Assembly (NCBI RefSeq): GCF_006714895.1
Contig: NZ_VFME01000001.1
Location: 558,001 to 622,000 of the forward strand
DNA from: Gramella sp. Hel_I_59
GTDB lineage: Bacteria > Bacteroidota > Bacteroidia > Flavobacteriales > Flavobacteriaceae
Direction: 5' to 3'
Length of the DNA stretch: 64,000 bases
The notes below the pieces were generated by a model, which saw nothing but the letters and a program-made list of their open reading frames with translations, was not told the origin of the DNA and did no database searches. This document shows, one piece after another, positions 9,801-18,314 of this stretch (positions within the stretch are counted from its first letter, which is position 1; each line of letters begins with the position of its first letter). A program made the position numbers and the translations under genes.

Positions 9801-10228
9801 ATTGGTTTCAATATCGCGCTGAAGAATATGTAAGGGAAGATGACCATAAAATAGCCACGTTTGAGAGTATGAGCCATAGGTCTGGTGGTCAAAAAGCACA
9901 GCTTACCTATACTATATTGGGTGCGGCCATTGCATATCAATTCAATCTGACTTCACAGGGATTGGAGGCCAATTCGTTCAGATTTGTGGCCATTGATGAG
10001 GCGTTTAAGGCTCAAGACCAAGACAAATCAGAATACCTTTTAAAGCTTTGCGAACAGCTTCACTTGCAGGTATTGGTGGTGACGCCTAGTGATAACATCG
10101 AAATTGTTGAACCCTATATTTCCTTTGTGCACTTTACTGAAATCGAGAACGGTAAAAAGAGTTCGTTGTACGATATGCCAATCGAGCAGTTTCAAAAGGA
10201 AAATGAAAAATTTTTGGTAACCGATTGA
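6827..10228 (+). CDS. jetC: Wadjet SMC-like ATPase JetC
   Basis: The 1133-residue SMC/SbcC-like motor of a type I Wadjet complex. The N-terminal head carries a Walker A, GANGSGKT (residues 47-54); a long antiparallel coiled coil rich in Glu/Lys runs from about 270 to 490, a hinge-like globular part lies at about 480-620, the coil returns to about 930, and the C-terminal head has the ABC signature HRSGGQKAQ and Walker B FRFVAIDEAF. JetC binds ATP, dimerises and drives DNA loop extrusion so that JetD can cut closed circular plasmids. Two ATG codons (6827 and 6833) are possible starts. An imperfect copy of the 14-bp palindrome is at 8600-8613. Confidence 0.93.
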   Translation: MNMLSLFSTRSDTSGFRLNYLEVYNWGTFDDEIIRIEPKGNNSLLTGANGSGKTTFVDALLTLLVPQKKDRFYNQSSGSEKKGDRTEESYVLGAYGTILKEGASSATAQRLRNKETYSILLASFGNENQKNVTLFQLRWFSGNEMRRSYGIAHVSLKIENHFPQFDDKNLWKHRLEQEFNSNTSKNKVEFFDDYPTRYAKRLVAVLGMKSLKALKLFNQTVGIKVLEDLDGFIRINILEDKKPEATYIELRNSFVTLSSAKNKIDKTQEQIKQLEPINNLAEKLQDKTSKKNKLIHSRDLAVLWFSKKGKALFEEEKEKLDAEKDKVEMQLEELDEKEETLREDLNEINNQIKNDEISAQIDKLTKNVKEIEIKKSQRQTKLDSYNAFARKLTLEENPTKIAFDENKSKADERASETDAERTQKIEERTALEFEITENKKAIDDIVETIETLRKNDNNISGRVASIREDILAVTGASKKEIPFVGELIKVKDEQLKWQSSIEKVLHSFALRLIVPEKYYKTVNTYVNDTNLRGKITYLRHTDSLLSSFNTSFQDDGKLISKLEFKQNSPYADFIEDNILSRYNYSCVDDLKALAKAEKAITINGLIKRGKGNHEKDDRAKINSRNNYVLGWDNKTKINALKDNYTELRQKSNTLIDEKKRLDISVKALADLNKNYNTFLASFDTYDEIDWKSCMLEIQEINDTIKELEEGNDKAKTLRKRKKSLEDKIAKNKAAKKPKSERVFNINRILDEIQGELKTFESQLEILSESEIDISDFDTANPLLNNLSFKDFKQDRSAFQEENKKALEEIEKSIYNIREKLTPKIATFKSPGTEVLKQFPDWGSDVSELTSNLYHLYQYQDLYKKLKDDDLPSFQNKFDTYLEDTIIDKVGAFNFFFEKWIEEIKKTIKTLNASLQAIDFEVAPRSTYIQLSERMALSEQADDFRKLLHEALPDVTQITSTESKRIHFENYIAPLIEQLDDEKWRKQALDVRYWFQYRAEEYVREDDHKIATFESMSHRSGGQKAQLTYTILGAAIAYQFNLTSQGLEANSFRFVAIDEAFKAQDQDKSEYLLKLCEQLHLQVLVVTPSDNIEIVEPYISFVHFTEIENGKKSSLYDMPIEQFQKENEKFLVTD

Positions 10229-11376
10229 TATCATCCATTGAAATAAAGAAAAAAGCTATTCGAACTTATGCTTCATTTTTGTCCTCTCTGGTCAATGAGG
10301 AACCCCTTTTTCCTATGGAAATCAGGGGAAATAAATCACCAGGAAAATCAATTGAGGTTTACAGAAAAGAAATGGATGATTTATTGACCGCTTCAAAAAG
10401 CAACAACAAATATGGTTTCACTATTGATTGTGCGAAAACCAAAACCCGTTTTTTAGGAACACAAAGCCTGCCTAAGCGAATTTACTTTGAAAATGAACCC
10501 GATTATGTTGGCTACCTGAATAAAATTAATGAAGTCAAAACCTTCAAACAATTAAAAGATGAAACTTTAAGTCTTTTTCCAGAGCTCAGAAATTGGCTTG
10601 GCAACCATCCTATGAAATTGGTTGCCAATATTGTACATTGGCAAGATATTCTTAAAGTAGTCAGCTATTTTAAGTCCAATCCCAAACCTAACTTTTATAT
10701 TAGGGAACTTCCAATCAGGGTGCACACCAAATTCATAGAGCGGAACAAATCCATACTTCGGGAATTGATGGATATAGTTATTATAGATTCAATGAATGTT
10801 GATGAACTCAAACATTTTGAGAAAAGATTCCATCTAAAATACAGCGAAACTTTAGTACGGTTTCGTCTGCTCGATAGTCAGATAGCGCAGCAATATTTTT
10901 TAGGACTAGAAGATATTTCGATAAGGATAAGTGATTTTTCAAAGATTAGCTTACCTATAAAACAGATTCTTATCGTAGAAAATTTAATGAATTTACTCAC
11001 CCTTCCCAAGATGCAAGGCATCCTATCCATTTTCGGTGAGGGCTTTAAAGCACTATCGCTAAAGAATATTGAATGGCTAAAAGATTGCGAAATATGGTAT
11101 TGGGGCGATTTAGATGCCCAAGGATTTGAAATTCTTTCTGGCTTTAGAAGTCATTACCAACAAACCAAAAGTCTAATGATGGACAAAGCTACATTTGACC
11201 AATTCTACGAAGATGATTTAGAAACAAAATCAAAGATTTTCTCGCTGCCAAATCTCACAGAAGCCGAGAAACATATGCATCAATTGCTCTTCAAAAACAA
11301 ATGGCGCTTGGAACAAGAGAAAATCCCGATGGACTATACCCTTTTGCAACTTAAAACACTAACCGAAGAACCATAA
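10225..11376 (+). CDS. jetD: Wadjet nuclease JetD (DUF3322/DUF2220, TOPRIM-like)
   Basis: JetD is the DNA-cutting subunit of Wadjet. The 383-residue protein has the DUF3322 motif RELPIRVHTKFIE (residues 160-172), the conserved glutamate motif VEN (251-253) and WGDLDAQGF (293-301), the DxD of the TOPRIM-like DUF2220 domain. All metal-binding acidic residues expected for catalysis seem present. The start is TTG at 10225, overlapping the jetC stop in a TTGA arrangement. Six bases separate its stop from the gajA start. Confidence 0.9.
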   Translation: MISSIEIKKKAIRTYASFLSSLVNEEPLFPMEIRGNKSPGKSIEVYRKEMDDLLTASKSNNKYGFTIDCAKTKTRFLGTQSLPKRIYFENEPDYVGYLNKINEVKTFKQLKDETLSLFPELRNWLGNHPMKLVANIVHWQDILKVVSYFKSNPKPNFYIRELPIRVHTKFIERNKSILRELMDIVIIDSMNVDELKHFEKRFHLKYSETLVRFRLLDSQIAQQYFLGLEDISIRISDFSKISLPIKQILIVENLMNLLTLPKMQGILSIFGEGFKALSLKNIEWLKDCEIWYWGDLDAQGFEILSGFRSHYQQTKSLMMDKATFDQFYEDDLETKSKIFSLPNLTEAEKHMHQLLFKNKWRLEQEKIPMDYTLLQLKTLTEEP

Positions 11377-11382
11377 AAACCA

Positions 11383-13512
11383 ATGTACATATCCAATGTT
11401 TCCATAGTCAATTACAAAAGTTTTAGAAATGCCAAATTTTCGTTCAAAGAAGGCATCAATACCATCATAGGTGAAAATGGATCTGGAAAGACCAATTTAT
11501 TTCGCGCCATCCGTTTGCTATTGGATGATAATTTGTTGAGAATGGCGTATAAGTTGAACAAGGATGATTTCAATAGGCATTTAGGACCCTGGCAAGGGCA
11601 TTGGATAATCATAAGTATTGAATTTAGCGACCTTTCATCTGAAGAAGAAATTCAGGCGTTGTTTGTGCACGGAACAGGGGATGCGTCAGAAGAAACCTTG
11701 ACCAAGTCAACATATACCCTTCTCTTTAGACCAAAACCAGATATTCGGTTACGGCTTTCAGAATTGGCAGAGGGCGATACGGACGGCTTGAATGCTATAC
11801 TTGACGAGCTATCCATAGACGACTATGAAACGAAGTTCACAGGTAAGAGTACAGTAGACTTTAATGACGAGGAAGTTTATAAGGACATTGTCGGTGATTT
11901 TGAAAATGTAAAGTTTCGTTTTCCCGATGATGCATCCAAAATAGGTATCTTGATTCCGCATCAATTATCAATTTTAAGAGAAATATCGTTTACGTTCATT
12001 ATAGCTTTAAGGGATGTAGTTTCAGATTTTCACAACAATAGAACAAACCCACTTTTGACATTGTTGAAAGCCAAAAGTGAAGATATTGATGAGGATGAAT
12101 ATGCGAATATTTCAAACCAAGTATCCGACCTAAATGAATCAATTGAACAACTTCAGGATGTATTGGATATTACCGATAATATCTCTCAGACCATAAAAGA
12201 AACAGTAGGTGAGACCTATTCGCCTTCATCCCTAAGTATCAAATCAAGCCTTTCAGACGAAGCCAACAAACTACTACAATCCTTAAAATTGTTTATAGGG
12301 GAACCTGGCGAAGATTATGAGGGCAGTATCCACGAATTGAGCCTTGGTGGTGCCAACCTCATTTACCTGACCCTTAAATTATTAGAATTCAAATATCAAA
12401 AAGCAGATGAAACCTTCGCAAATTTTCTTCTTATTGAAGAACCAGAAGCGCACATTCATACGCACATCCAAAAATCCCTTTTTGACAAGCTCGACTATGG
12501 TGATACACAAATAATTTACTCAACACATTCCACCCAGATTTCAGAAGTGAGTAATCTTTCTAATATCAATGTACTTAGTAAAAAAAGAAACTTTGCCGTA
12601 GCCTATCAACCAGCAAATGGTTTGGATGAACCTAGAATTGTAAAACTTGAACGCTATTTGGATGCCATCAGAACGAACTTGCTTTTTGCAAAGGGTGTGG
12701 TTTTGGTTGAAGGCGATGCTGAAGAAATATTGATACCATTACTTATAAAGAAGGTGCTTGGGTTCAGTCTTGATGAAATAGGTGTAAGCGTCATAAATAT
12801 AAGAAGCACAGGTTTCGAGAACATTGCCGATATTTTCCACGATAACAGAATTCAACGCAAGTGTGCTATTCTTACAGATTTGGACTTTTCAATTGTTGAT
12901 ACGGCCATAAAAGAAGATGACTCTAAGGCTATCAAGAAGTTCAAGAAAAAATGTTCTAATTCCGAAATAAAAGGTCAAGAAAGACGAGATAATCTTACGG
13001 CTTATACTAATGGTAACCCTTGGATAGAAGCTTTTTATGCAGACTACACCTTTGAAGTAGACTTTCTTTTATCTAATAACTCAAGTGAAGTAATCGAGAT
13101 AATTGACCAAGTTTACTCTGACCCAACAACCATTAAAAAGGCAAAGAAAGAATTAAAATCCAAGGATGTTTCTATTTCAGGCAGAAGGATCTTAAAAATG
13201 GCCAAACAAGAAGGTAAAGGTTGGTTTGCAATTCTTTTGGGGAAAGGAATCGCCTATGACACCTATGTACCAAGGTATATTTTAGAGGCAGTTTCTTTTG
13301 CTACACCAAAAATGAATCGTGAAATCATTTCGGAAATTTTTAATTACAGAATTAAAGAAAATTATAAAGCTGATGATAGCCTCGATTTTAGGGCTTTTAC
13401 AAAACAAGTTAATAGATATCGCAAAAGTGAAATAGAACTACCTGAGTTAATTGATGAATTTGAAACCTTACTTCTTGATGACGCAGCTTTAACATTTTTA
13501 AAATTGCTTTGA
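11383..13512 (+). CDS. gajA: Gabija endonuclease GajA (OLD family ATPase-TOPRIM)
   Basis: A 709-residue OLD-family protein. The ABC-type ATPase domain has Walker A GENGSGKT (residues 30-37), signature LSLGGANLIY (about 320) and Walker B FLLIEEPEAH (about 348-356); the C-terminal TOPRIM domain shows VEGDAEE (about 442) and TDLDF (about 498). GajA is the sequence-specific DNA-nicking nuclease of Gabija, held inactive by nucleotide until phage replication lowers NTP levels. It is followed after one base by gajB, the standard Gabija arrangement, and preceded at six bases by jetD. Confidence 0.9.
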   Translation: MYISNVSIVNYKSFRNAKFSFKEGINTIIGENGSGKTNLFRAIRLLLDDNLLRMAYKLNKDDFNRHLGPWQGHWIIISIEFSDLSSEEEIQALFVHGTGDASEETLTKSTYTLLFRPKPDIRLRLSELAEGDTDGLNAILDELSIDDYETKFTGKSTVDFNDEEVYKDIVGDFENVKFRFPDDASKIGILIPHQLSILREISFTFIIALRDVVSDFHNNRTNPLLTLLKAKSEDIDEDEYANISNQVSDLNESIEQLQDVLDITDNISQTIKETVGETYSPSSLSIKSSLSDEANKLLQSLKLFIGEPGEDYEGSIHELSLGGANLIYLTLKLLEFKYQKADETFANFLLIEEPEAHIHTHIQKSLFDKLDYGDTQIIYSTHSTQISEVSNLSNINVLSKKRNFAVAYQPANGLDEPRIVKLERYLDAIRTNLLFAKGVVLVEGDAEEILIPLLIKKVLGFSLDEIGVSVINIRSTGFENIADIFHDNRIQRKCAILTDLDFSIVDTAIKEDDSKAIKKFKKKCSNSEIKGQERRDNLTAYTNGNPWIEAFYADYTFEVDFLLSNNSSEVIEIIDQVYSDPTTIKKAKKELKSKDVSISGRRILKMAKQEGKGWFAILLGKGIAYDTYVPRYILEAVSFATPKMNREIISEIFNYRIKENYKADDSLDFRAFTKQVNRYRKSEIELPELIDEFETLLLDDAALTFLKLL

Positions 13513-13513
13513 T

Positions 13514-15307
13514 ATGTTTGTCTGGACCGATAAAGAACTAAATGACGAGCAAAGTGCTGTCGTAAAAGACAATGACAACATTTTACTGGTTGCTTGCCCT
13601 GGAAGTGGAAAAACAAGAACGCTTACCTATAAAGTTGCCAATGAACTGTCAAACCTAAATTCTCACAAAAAATTTGTAATTGCCATAACCTACACCAACC
13701 GTGCTGCAAACGAAATAAAGGAACGTATTGAGCTATTAGGTGTCCCAACTGACCAATTATGGATAGGAACCATTCATGCCTTTTGTAATGAATGGATTCT
13801 TAAACCTTATTCATCTCTTTTGGAAAAGCTCAAATTTGGATACCGGATTATGGATGCCAATGAGTCAGATAATCTAATAAATGAAATGTGCAAAGGCTAC
13901 GACAAACCCAAAATCACACTTTGGGATTGTGGCCACTACGCAACTGTAAATGGTATTGTTCAAGTTATAAGCTCGGGATATAAATATGAGTGTGTCAGTT
14001 CGGTTTTACAGGAATACTTCACTTATTTGGACGAGCACAATTTCATAAGCTATGAGCTTATGCTATTATATGCCCATCAGCTGCTTGAGGAAAACCCTAT
14101 TATTGGGAACACTCTTTCCAAACTGTTTGAAATCATACTTGTTGATGAATACCAAGACACCAAAGAAATTCAATACCACATTATTTCCAAGATATGGAAT
14201 TCAGCTCAGAATAAAACAAGGGCACTAATTGTAGGTGACCCTAATCAAACTATCTATGGTGGTCTAGGTGGTTATCCAATCAAAAAATTAGAACTGGAAA
14301 AACTTTCGGGTTTAGAATTTAAAAGGTTGGAACTAGAACAAAATTACCGCAGTTCCACATCGATTGTCAATTATTTTGATAAGTATAAAACTATAGAAAA
14401 TATAGTTGTCGCATCTGGAAAGGAAAAAGATTTCGACAGCATCATTTCATTTAACAATCAAGTTCACGTAGAAAATTTGGTAAAAGAAATAAGCAGATTA
14501 CTCAAGCACAATGTAGAAGTTTTAGGTATTGACACCAATGAAATATGCATTCTTGGACCACAATGGATACATTTAGCCCCTTTATCAAGAAGCTTAATGA
14601 TTGAAATGCCAGAGTACAGTTTTAATGGGCCAGGTATGGCACCTTTCTCAAGAGATTTAGAAAATTTTTGGTATAAACTTTCCCGTATCGTTCTTACTGA
14701 AGCTTCACCGCGAATGTATCTTAGGCGCTTGCGATGGGCAAATGAAATTTTAAATGAGTTGGAAGATTCAGGCTTTAATGTTGATGATATCAATCACAAA
14801 TCCATTTTAAGGGTTTGTAATAGTATACAAATTGAAGAAACAGAAGGTTTGTTATATCTACAATTATTTTTTGAAACGTTTCTTGAGGAACTTGGCATTG
14901 ACCTATCTACAAATATTTCTTTAACCGAAAGTTTCGCTTCATTTTTTGATAGTGCCAGAAAACGCATTGAAAAAATTAAAAAAGAGGGCAATGACTTCAT
15001 TGAGCATATAGATAGTTTTAAAAAGGTATTTCAACAAAAGGATGGCACTACTATTTCCACAATCCACGGTGTAAAAGGTGCAGAATTCGATACGGTAATA
15101 GCTTTTGGTTTACTTGAAGGCTACGTTCCACATTCCAAAGATGAAAATGGAACTGAAACTGCCAATAGAATGTTATATGTGGTTGGGTCTAGAGCACGGA
15201 AGAACCTTCATTTGATTTCAGAAACTGGCAGAAAAAACTGGAAAGGCGAAACTTATGTACCTACTACTGTACTTTCTCTAGTCAAACATCAATATGATAC
15301 CATATAG
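13514..15307 (+). CDS. gajB: Gabija UvrD-like helicase GajB
   Basis: A 597-residue superfamily 1A helicase. All main motifs are visible: Walker A ACPGSGKT (residues 27-34), motif Ia ITYTNRAANEIKERI, TIHAFC, Walker B VDEYQDT (210-216), motif III GDPNQTIYG, motif IV QNYRSS, motif V STIHGVKGAEFD and motif VI LYVVGSRARKNL. In Gabija, GajB associates with GajA and is thought to sense or process nicked DNA and activate the nuclease. It is shorter than true UvrD (about 720 residues), as usual for GajB. It is the last gene of the defence operon. Confidence 0.9.
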   Translation: MFVWTDKELNDEQSAVVKDNDNILLVACPGSGKTRTLTYKVANELSNLNSHKKFVIAITYTNRAANEIKERIELLGVPTDQLWIGTIHAFCNEWILKPYSSLLEKLKFGYRIMDANESDNLINEMCKGYDKPKITLWDCGHYATVNGIVQVISSGYKYECVSSVLQEYFTYLDEHNFISYELMLLYAHQLLEENPIIGNTLSKLFEIILVDEYQDTKEIQYHIISKIWNSAQNKTRALIVGDPNQTIYGGLGGYPIKKLELEKLSGLEFKRLELEQNYRSSTSIVNYFDKYKTIENIVVASGKEKDFDSIISFNNQVHVENLVKEISRLLKHNVEVLGIDTNEICILGPQWIHLAPLSRSLMIEMPEYSFNGPGMAPFSRDLENFWYKLSRIVLTEASPRMYLRRLRWANEILNELEDSGFNVDDINHKSILRVCNSIQIEETEGLLYLQLFFETFLEELGIDLSTNISLTESFASFFDSARKRIEKIKKEGNDFIEHIDSFKKVFQQKDGTTISTIHGVKGAEFDTVIAFGLLEGYVPHSKDENGTETANRMLYVVGSRARKNLHLISETGRKNWKGETYVPTTVLSLVKHQYDTI

Positions 15308-15508
15308 GTATTTATTGATAGTATCTTCTTTTTTGGGTTATCAATCAATAGTTGGGCAAAGATAAACTCGTAAAATACTTCCATCAAAAGACTACGGCAT
15401 AAAGCCATCGCGCCATCCTACGCTTATTTATTCCGTTTCCTTTTGAGCTGAGATTTTAGCTTCCGTTTGGGTTATGCTCAAATATTGTTTAATCTAAATT
15501 CAAAAGCT

Positions 15509-16345
15509 ATGTATTTACAAAATTTGCAACAGGATGAAATCTTTGTTCCATCAGGAATGAAATCCTTAAAAAGTCTGACCCAGATGGAATCCCGACAAGG
15601 GCTTGAAAATGCCATTATATCAAACGGCAAAATCGTCAATGTGGTATCAAATAGCTACGGACACATCCCTAATCAACTATTCTTCAAGAAAGCTGAAGAA
15701 ATGCTGACCGATGCACAACTGAATTTCCACAAACGCACTATCAATAAAAACGACAGGTCATTTATTACTGACTTTATTATCGATGATAAAAGCCAGTTTA
15801 CAGTCAAGAATGATGAGGACTTGATACTACCGATGCTTCGGTTTAAAAACTCTTATGATGGAAGTGAGAAGACCTCTGGCCACTTCGGGTTTTATAGAGA
15901 GGTGTGTTCAAATGGTCTGCACGTTTCACAAGTGGAAATTGAGTTTTCCATCAAGCACAGTAAGAACAATACTCACCTAATTATGCCGAGGCTAAACAAT
16001 CTATTCGATAAATTTCTGACTAATGAATTCTATACCATTACCAAGAATTTTGACAAGATGAAGGAATTTAAAATCATCGATATACAGGAATTTGTGAAGG
16101 CGATTCTCCACAGAACAAAATTGTTTAGATACGAATGTAGCGACAAGAATAGCGACCCATCAAAAAAGTCTCGTGAAGTCATCGAAATCTTAAACTACGA
16201 AGCATTGTTGCTCAATGAAGAACCAAATCTTTGGTTGGGCTACAATGCATTCAATTCAGTACTACACAACGTCCTAAAGAAAAGCTTTGGCCAACAAGAA
16301 CGGTTGGATAAAAAGCTGTTTGATGAAGTCTATGCTATGGCATAA
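15509..16345 (+). CDS. DUF932-family protein
   Basis: A 278-residue protein of the DUF932 type found on phages, plasmids and ICEs, recognisable from the N-terminal region with FVPSGMKSLKSLTQME and the core HFGFYREVCSNGLHVSQ. The function of the family is not established. An in-frame TTG at 15467 would add 14 residues, but the ATG at 15509 is preferred because the family-like sequence begins just after it. About 200 bases without a gene separate it from gajB, so it belongs to the ICE backbone rather than to the defence operon. Confidence 0.75.
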   Translation: MYLQNLQQDEIFVPSGMKSLKSLTQMESRQGLENAIISNGKIVNVVSNSYGHIPNQLFFKKAEEMLTDAQLNFHKRTINKNDRSFITDFIIDDKSQFTVKNDEDLILPMLRFKNSYDGSEKTSGHFGFYREVCSNGLHVSQVEIEFSIKHSKNNTHLIMPRLNNLFDKFLTNEFYTITKNFDKMKEFKIIDIQEFVKAILHRTKLFRYECSDKNSDPSKKSREVIEILNYEALLLNEEPNLWLGYNAFNSVLHNVLKKSFGQQERLDKKLFDEVYAMA

Positions 16346-16996
16346 AATAAATAAAGGTTTATCCAGTACCTCAAACTGGATGGCTAAGTATATAACAGAC
16401 GGTTACACCCAAATTCACTCAGCACATTCCCCTGCAATTCGCGAAAAGCTTCATTACGGGCAAAGAGCTTCACTAGAAAGGTCTTGGACACAATCCCCAA
16501 TTTCAGCTTTCCATTCCGTTAACCCATCCCGCCATGCTGGGAAGGAACACTACATTCCCGAGCCTAAATCGTGAATTAAGTCCGCTAAATAGGAATTCCA
16601 TTTATTCATTTGATGCTATTTCCTATGTTTTAATATTTCACAAACGCCTTTAGAATTACTCCCGCACCCTCACTGTCATTCCCTTTTTTTAATAGCAAAA
16701 TACCAACATTCGGAAGTTGAACGCACTGCATAAGCCAGTCGTACCTCCTTTTTATAAGTCCTTATCAATTCCAAATATTGAAAATGTATCAGCAACAAAA
16801 AAAGGTAACAGCGAGGGCGCTATAGGAAGTAAATCTAAAATGAATCTTATAAAAACATTCAAAAGGAAGTCGCACCAAAAAAAACAAAAAAGGAAAACGC
16901 TCCAGATATAATAAGTAAATCATTTAAGAAAAATAATAAAGCAAACTATCTGAAAGGTTCAGGTGGCATAATTAGTAATCTTTAAATCTTTTAATC
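16346..16996. other. 650-base region with no convincing gene
   Basis: Two short open frames occur (16287-16574 and 16717-16911), but the first overlaps the DUF932 gene out of frame and neither has a recognisable domain or a good start. The segment 16380-16570 is richer in G+C than its surroundings. Features seen are an imperfect inverted repeat ATAGGAA (16589-16595)/TTCCTAT (16620-16626) and a partial copy of the flavobacterial palindrome (TTCGCGAAAAGC near 16438). It probably contains the ssb promoter at its right end. Confidence 0.4.
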
Positions 16997-17347
16997 ATGA
17001 GTACTTTAAAAAATCACGTACAGTTAATTGGAAATGTCGGACAGGATCCACAAATCACGAACCTCGAAAGCGGTAAAAAAGTTGCCCGTTTTTCACTCGC
17101 CACTAATGAGTTTTATAAAAATGAAAAAGGCGAAAAAATACAGAATACCGAATGGCACACTATCGTGGCCTGGGGAAAAACTGCAGAAATTATTGAAAAA
17201 TATGCCGGAAAGGGTAAAGAGATTGGAGTAGCTGGAAAACTTAAATCCCGTAACTATGAGGATAAAGATGGAGTAAAACTGTATGTAACCGAAGTAGAAG
17301 CCAACGAAATTCTTTTACTAGGTGTAAAAAATGGCGATAGCCAGTAA
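16997..17347 (+). CDS. ssb: Single-stranded DNA-binding protein
   Basis: A 116-residue OB-fold protein with the SSB pattern NHVQLIGNVGQDPQI, ARFSLATNEF, TEWHTIVAWGKTAEI and a C-terminal VTEVEANEILLLG. It should coat single-stranded DNA during conjugative transfer or ICE replication. It is shorter than chromosomal SSB (about 150-180) and lacks the acidic DDDIPF-like tip that recruits partner proteins, ending instead in VKNGDSQ. A Rho-independent terminator follows. Confidence 0.9.
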   Translation: MSTLKNHVQLIGNVGQDPQITNLESGKKVARFSLATNEFYKNEKGEKIQNTEWHTIVAWGKTAEIIEKYAGKGKEIGVAGKLKSRNYEDKDGVKLYVTEVEANEILLLGVKNGDSQ

Positions 17348-17356
17348 TAATAAAAT

Positions 17357-17394
17357 AAGAGGGCGGGTACTTGTTCACGGTAACGCCCTCTTTT
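17357..17394 (+). terminator. Rho-independent terminator after ssb
   Basis: A 9-bp stem AAGAGGGCG (17357-17365) / CGCCCTCTT (17384-17392) with an 18-base loop, followed by T residues. Confidence 0.7.
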
Positions 17395-17421
17395 AATTAT
17401 CAACCCTTTAAAAAGTCAATA

Positions 17422-17871
17422 ATGAAAACTAAAGTTAATGAAATCTCAATAAAATATCAGGGAAATTTTAAAATCTCTCAGGCTCCTAAAATTACTTCTT
17501 CGTTGAGTGCATCCGAACTATTATTTAGTGAGTGGAATAAAGACCAGATAGGACTGCAAGAATGCTTTAAAGTTATGCTTCTTAATAATGCCAATAAGGT
17601 TAAAGGAATCTATGAAGTTTCTACGGGTGGAATTACCGGCACATTAGTAGATTTGAGAATTCTTTTTGCGGTAGTTCTAAAGAGTTTGACTACCTCTTTT
17701 ATTTTAGCACATAATCATCCCAGCGGAACTTTAAGACCGAGTGAAGCAGATAAAAGGCTTACAGAAAAAATAAAAAATGCTGCTGTGTTATTTGATATCA
17801 AAGTCCTTGATCATTTAATTATTACTCCAGACGGCAATTACTTCTCTTTTGCAGATGAGGGACTGTTATAA
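17422..17871 (+). CDS. radC: RadC-like JAB/MPN-domain protein
   Basis: A 149-residue protein with the RadC JAMM metal motif AHNHPSGTLRPSEAD (HxH...S..D) in its C-terminal half, preceded by the conserved KVKGIYEVSTGGITGT segment. It contains only the JAB domain and no helix-hairpin-helix N-terminus (full RadC is about 225 residues). Short RadC proteins are common on ICEs and islands; the biochemical role is unproven. The open frame can be extended to TTG at 17371, but the ATG at 17422 avoids overlap with the ssb terminator. A strong terminator follows. Confidence 0.85.
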   Translation: MKTKVNEISIKYQGNFKISQAPKITSSLSASELLFSEWNKDQIGLQECFKVMLLNNANKVKGIYEVSTGGITGTLVDLRILFAVVLKSLTTSFILAHNHPSGTLRPSEADKRLTEKIKNAAVLFDIKVLDHLIITPDGNYFSFADEGLL

Positions 17872-17892
17872 TAGAACTTCCTTATAAATTCT

Positions 17893-17921
17893 AAAAAGAT
17901 CTGATTTTTCAGGTCTTTTTT
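17893..17921 (+). terminator. Rho-independent terminator after radC
   Basis: A 12-bp stem (17893-17904 with 17909-17920, one G-T pair) with a 4-base loop, ending in a run of six T residues. Confidence 0.8.
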
Positions 17922-17969
17922 ATGGAATCTATTTTTCACTGAAATTGTAAAAAATTGTATCTTTAAAAA

Positions 17970-18180
17970 GCTGAAATTCAGCAGATATAATTTTTATAGC
18001 TATCCTAATTTGGACTTTCGCTGATAGCTGTATCCATCTATAATTTACAATTTGGAATTATTCGAATTCCTAAAAAAGCAATTTGTGTATAAGCAAATTG
18101 TATCTAATTTTGTCCGCTGTGCGGACGAAAATGGAATAGCAAGAGGGTAACACGCTGCGCGATGTTACGGATTCCATTTA
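17970..18180. other. Candidate origin of transfer (oriT)
   Basis: The gap just upstream of the mobilisation genes holds an unusual cluster of inverted repeats: AGCTATC/GATAGCT (17998-18004 and 18023-18029), GGAATT/AATTCC (18054-18059 and 18065-18070), CAATTTG/CAAATTG (18079-18085 and 18094-18100), a 10-bp stem TTTTGTCCGC with a three-base loop (18108-18130, one wobble pair), and AAATGGAAT/ATTCCATTT (18129-18137 and 18171-18179) enclosing the imperfect palindrome GTAACACGC-TGC-GCGATGTTAC (18147-18168). Repeats beside a nick site are typical of oriT, and the accessory and relaxase genes begin about 140 bases downstream. The nick position cannot be read from the sequence. Confidence 0.55.
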
Positions 18181-18314
18181 CGCTTTAATCAACTGATTAT
18201 TAGTCGTTTATAATCAGTCGATATTTCAAAGTTTCTACAATTTGCGTCAAACAGCTTGAAATAGCCAGTAAACAGGGATGGATTTACGTCAAATCTTTAA
18301 AAAAGCGAAAGAAA

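Noticed and set aside
16287..16574. Open frame of 95 codons overlapping the end of the DUF932 gene
   Set aside because: It overlaps a real gene in another frame, has no recognisable domain and an unnatural composition; treated as noncoding.
16717..16911. Open frame of 64 codons before ssb
   Set aside because: It starts with TTG, has a lysine run from A-rich DNA and no family resemblance; kept only as part of the unexplained segment.
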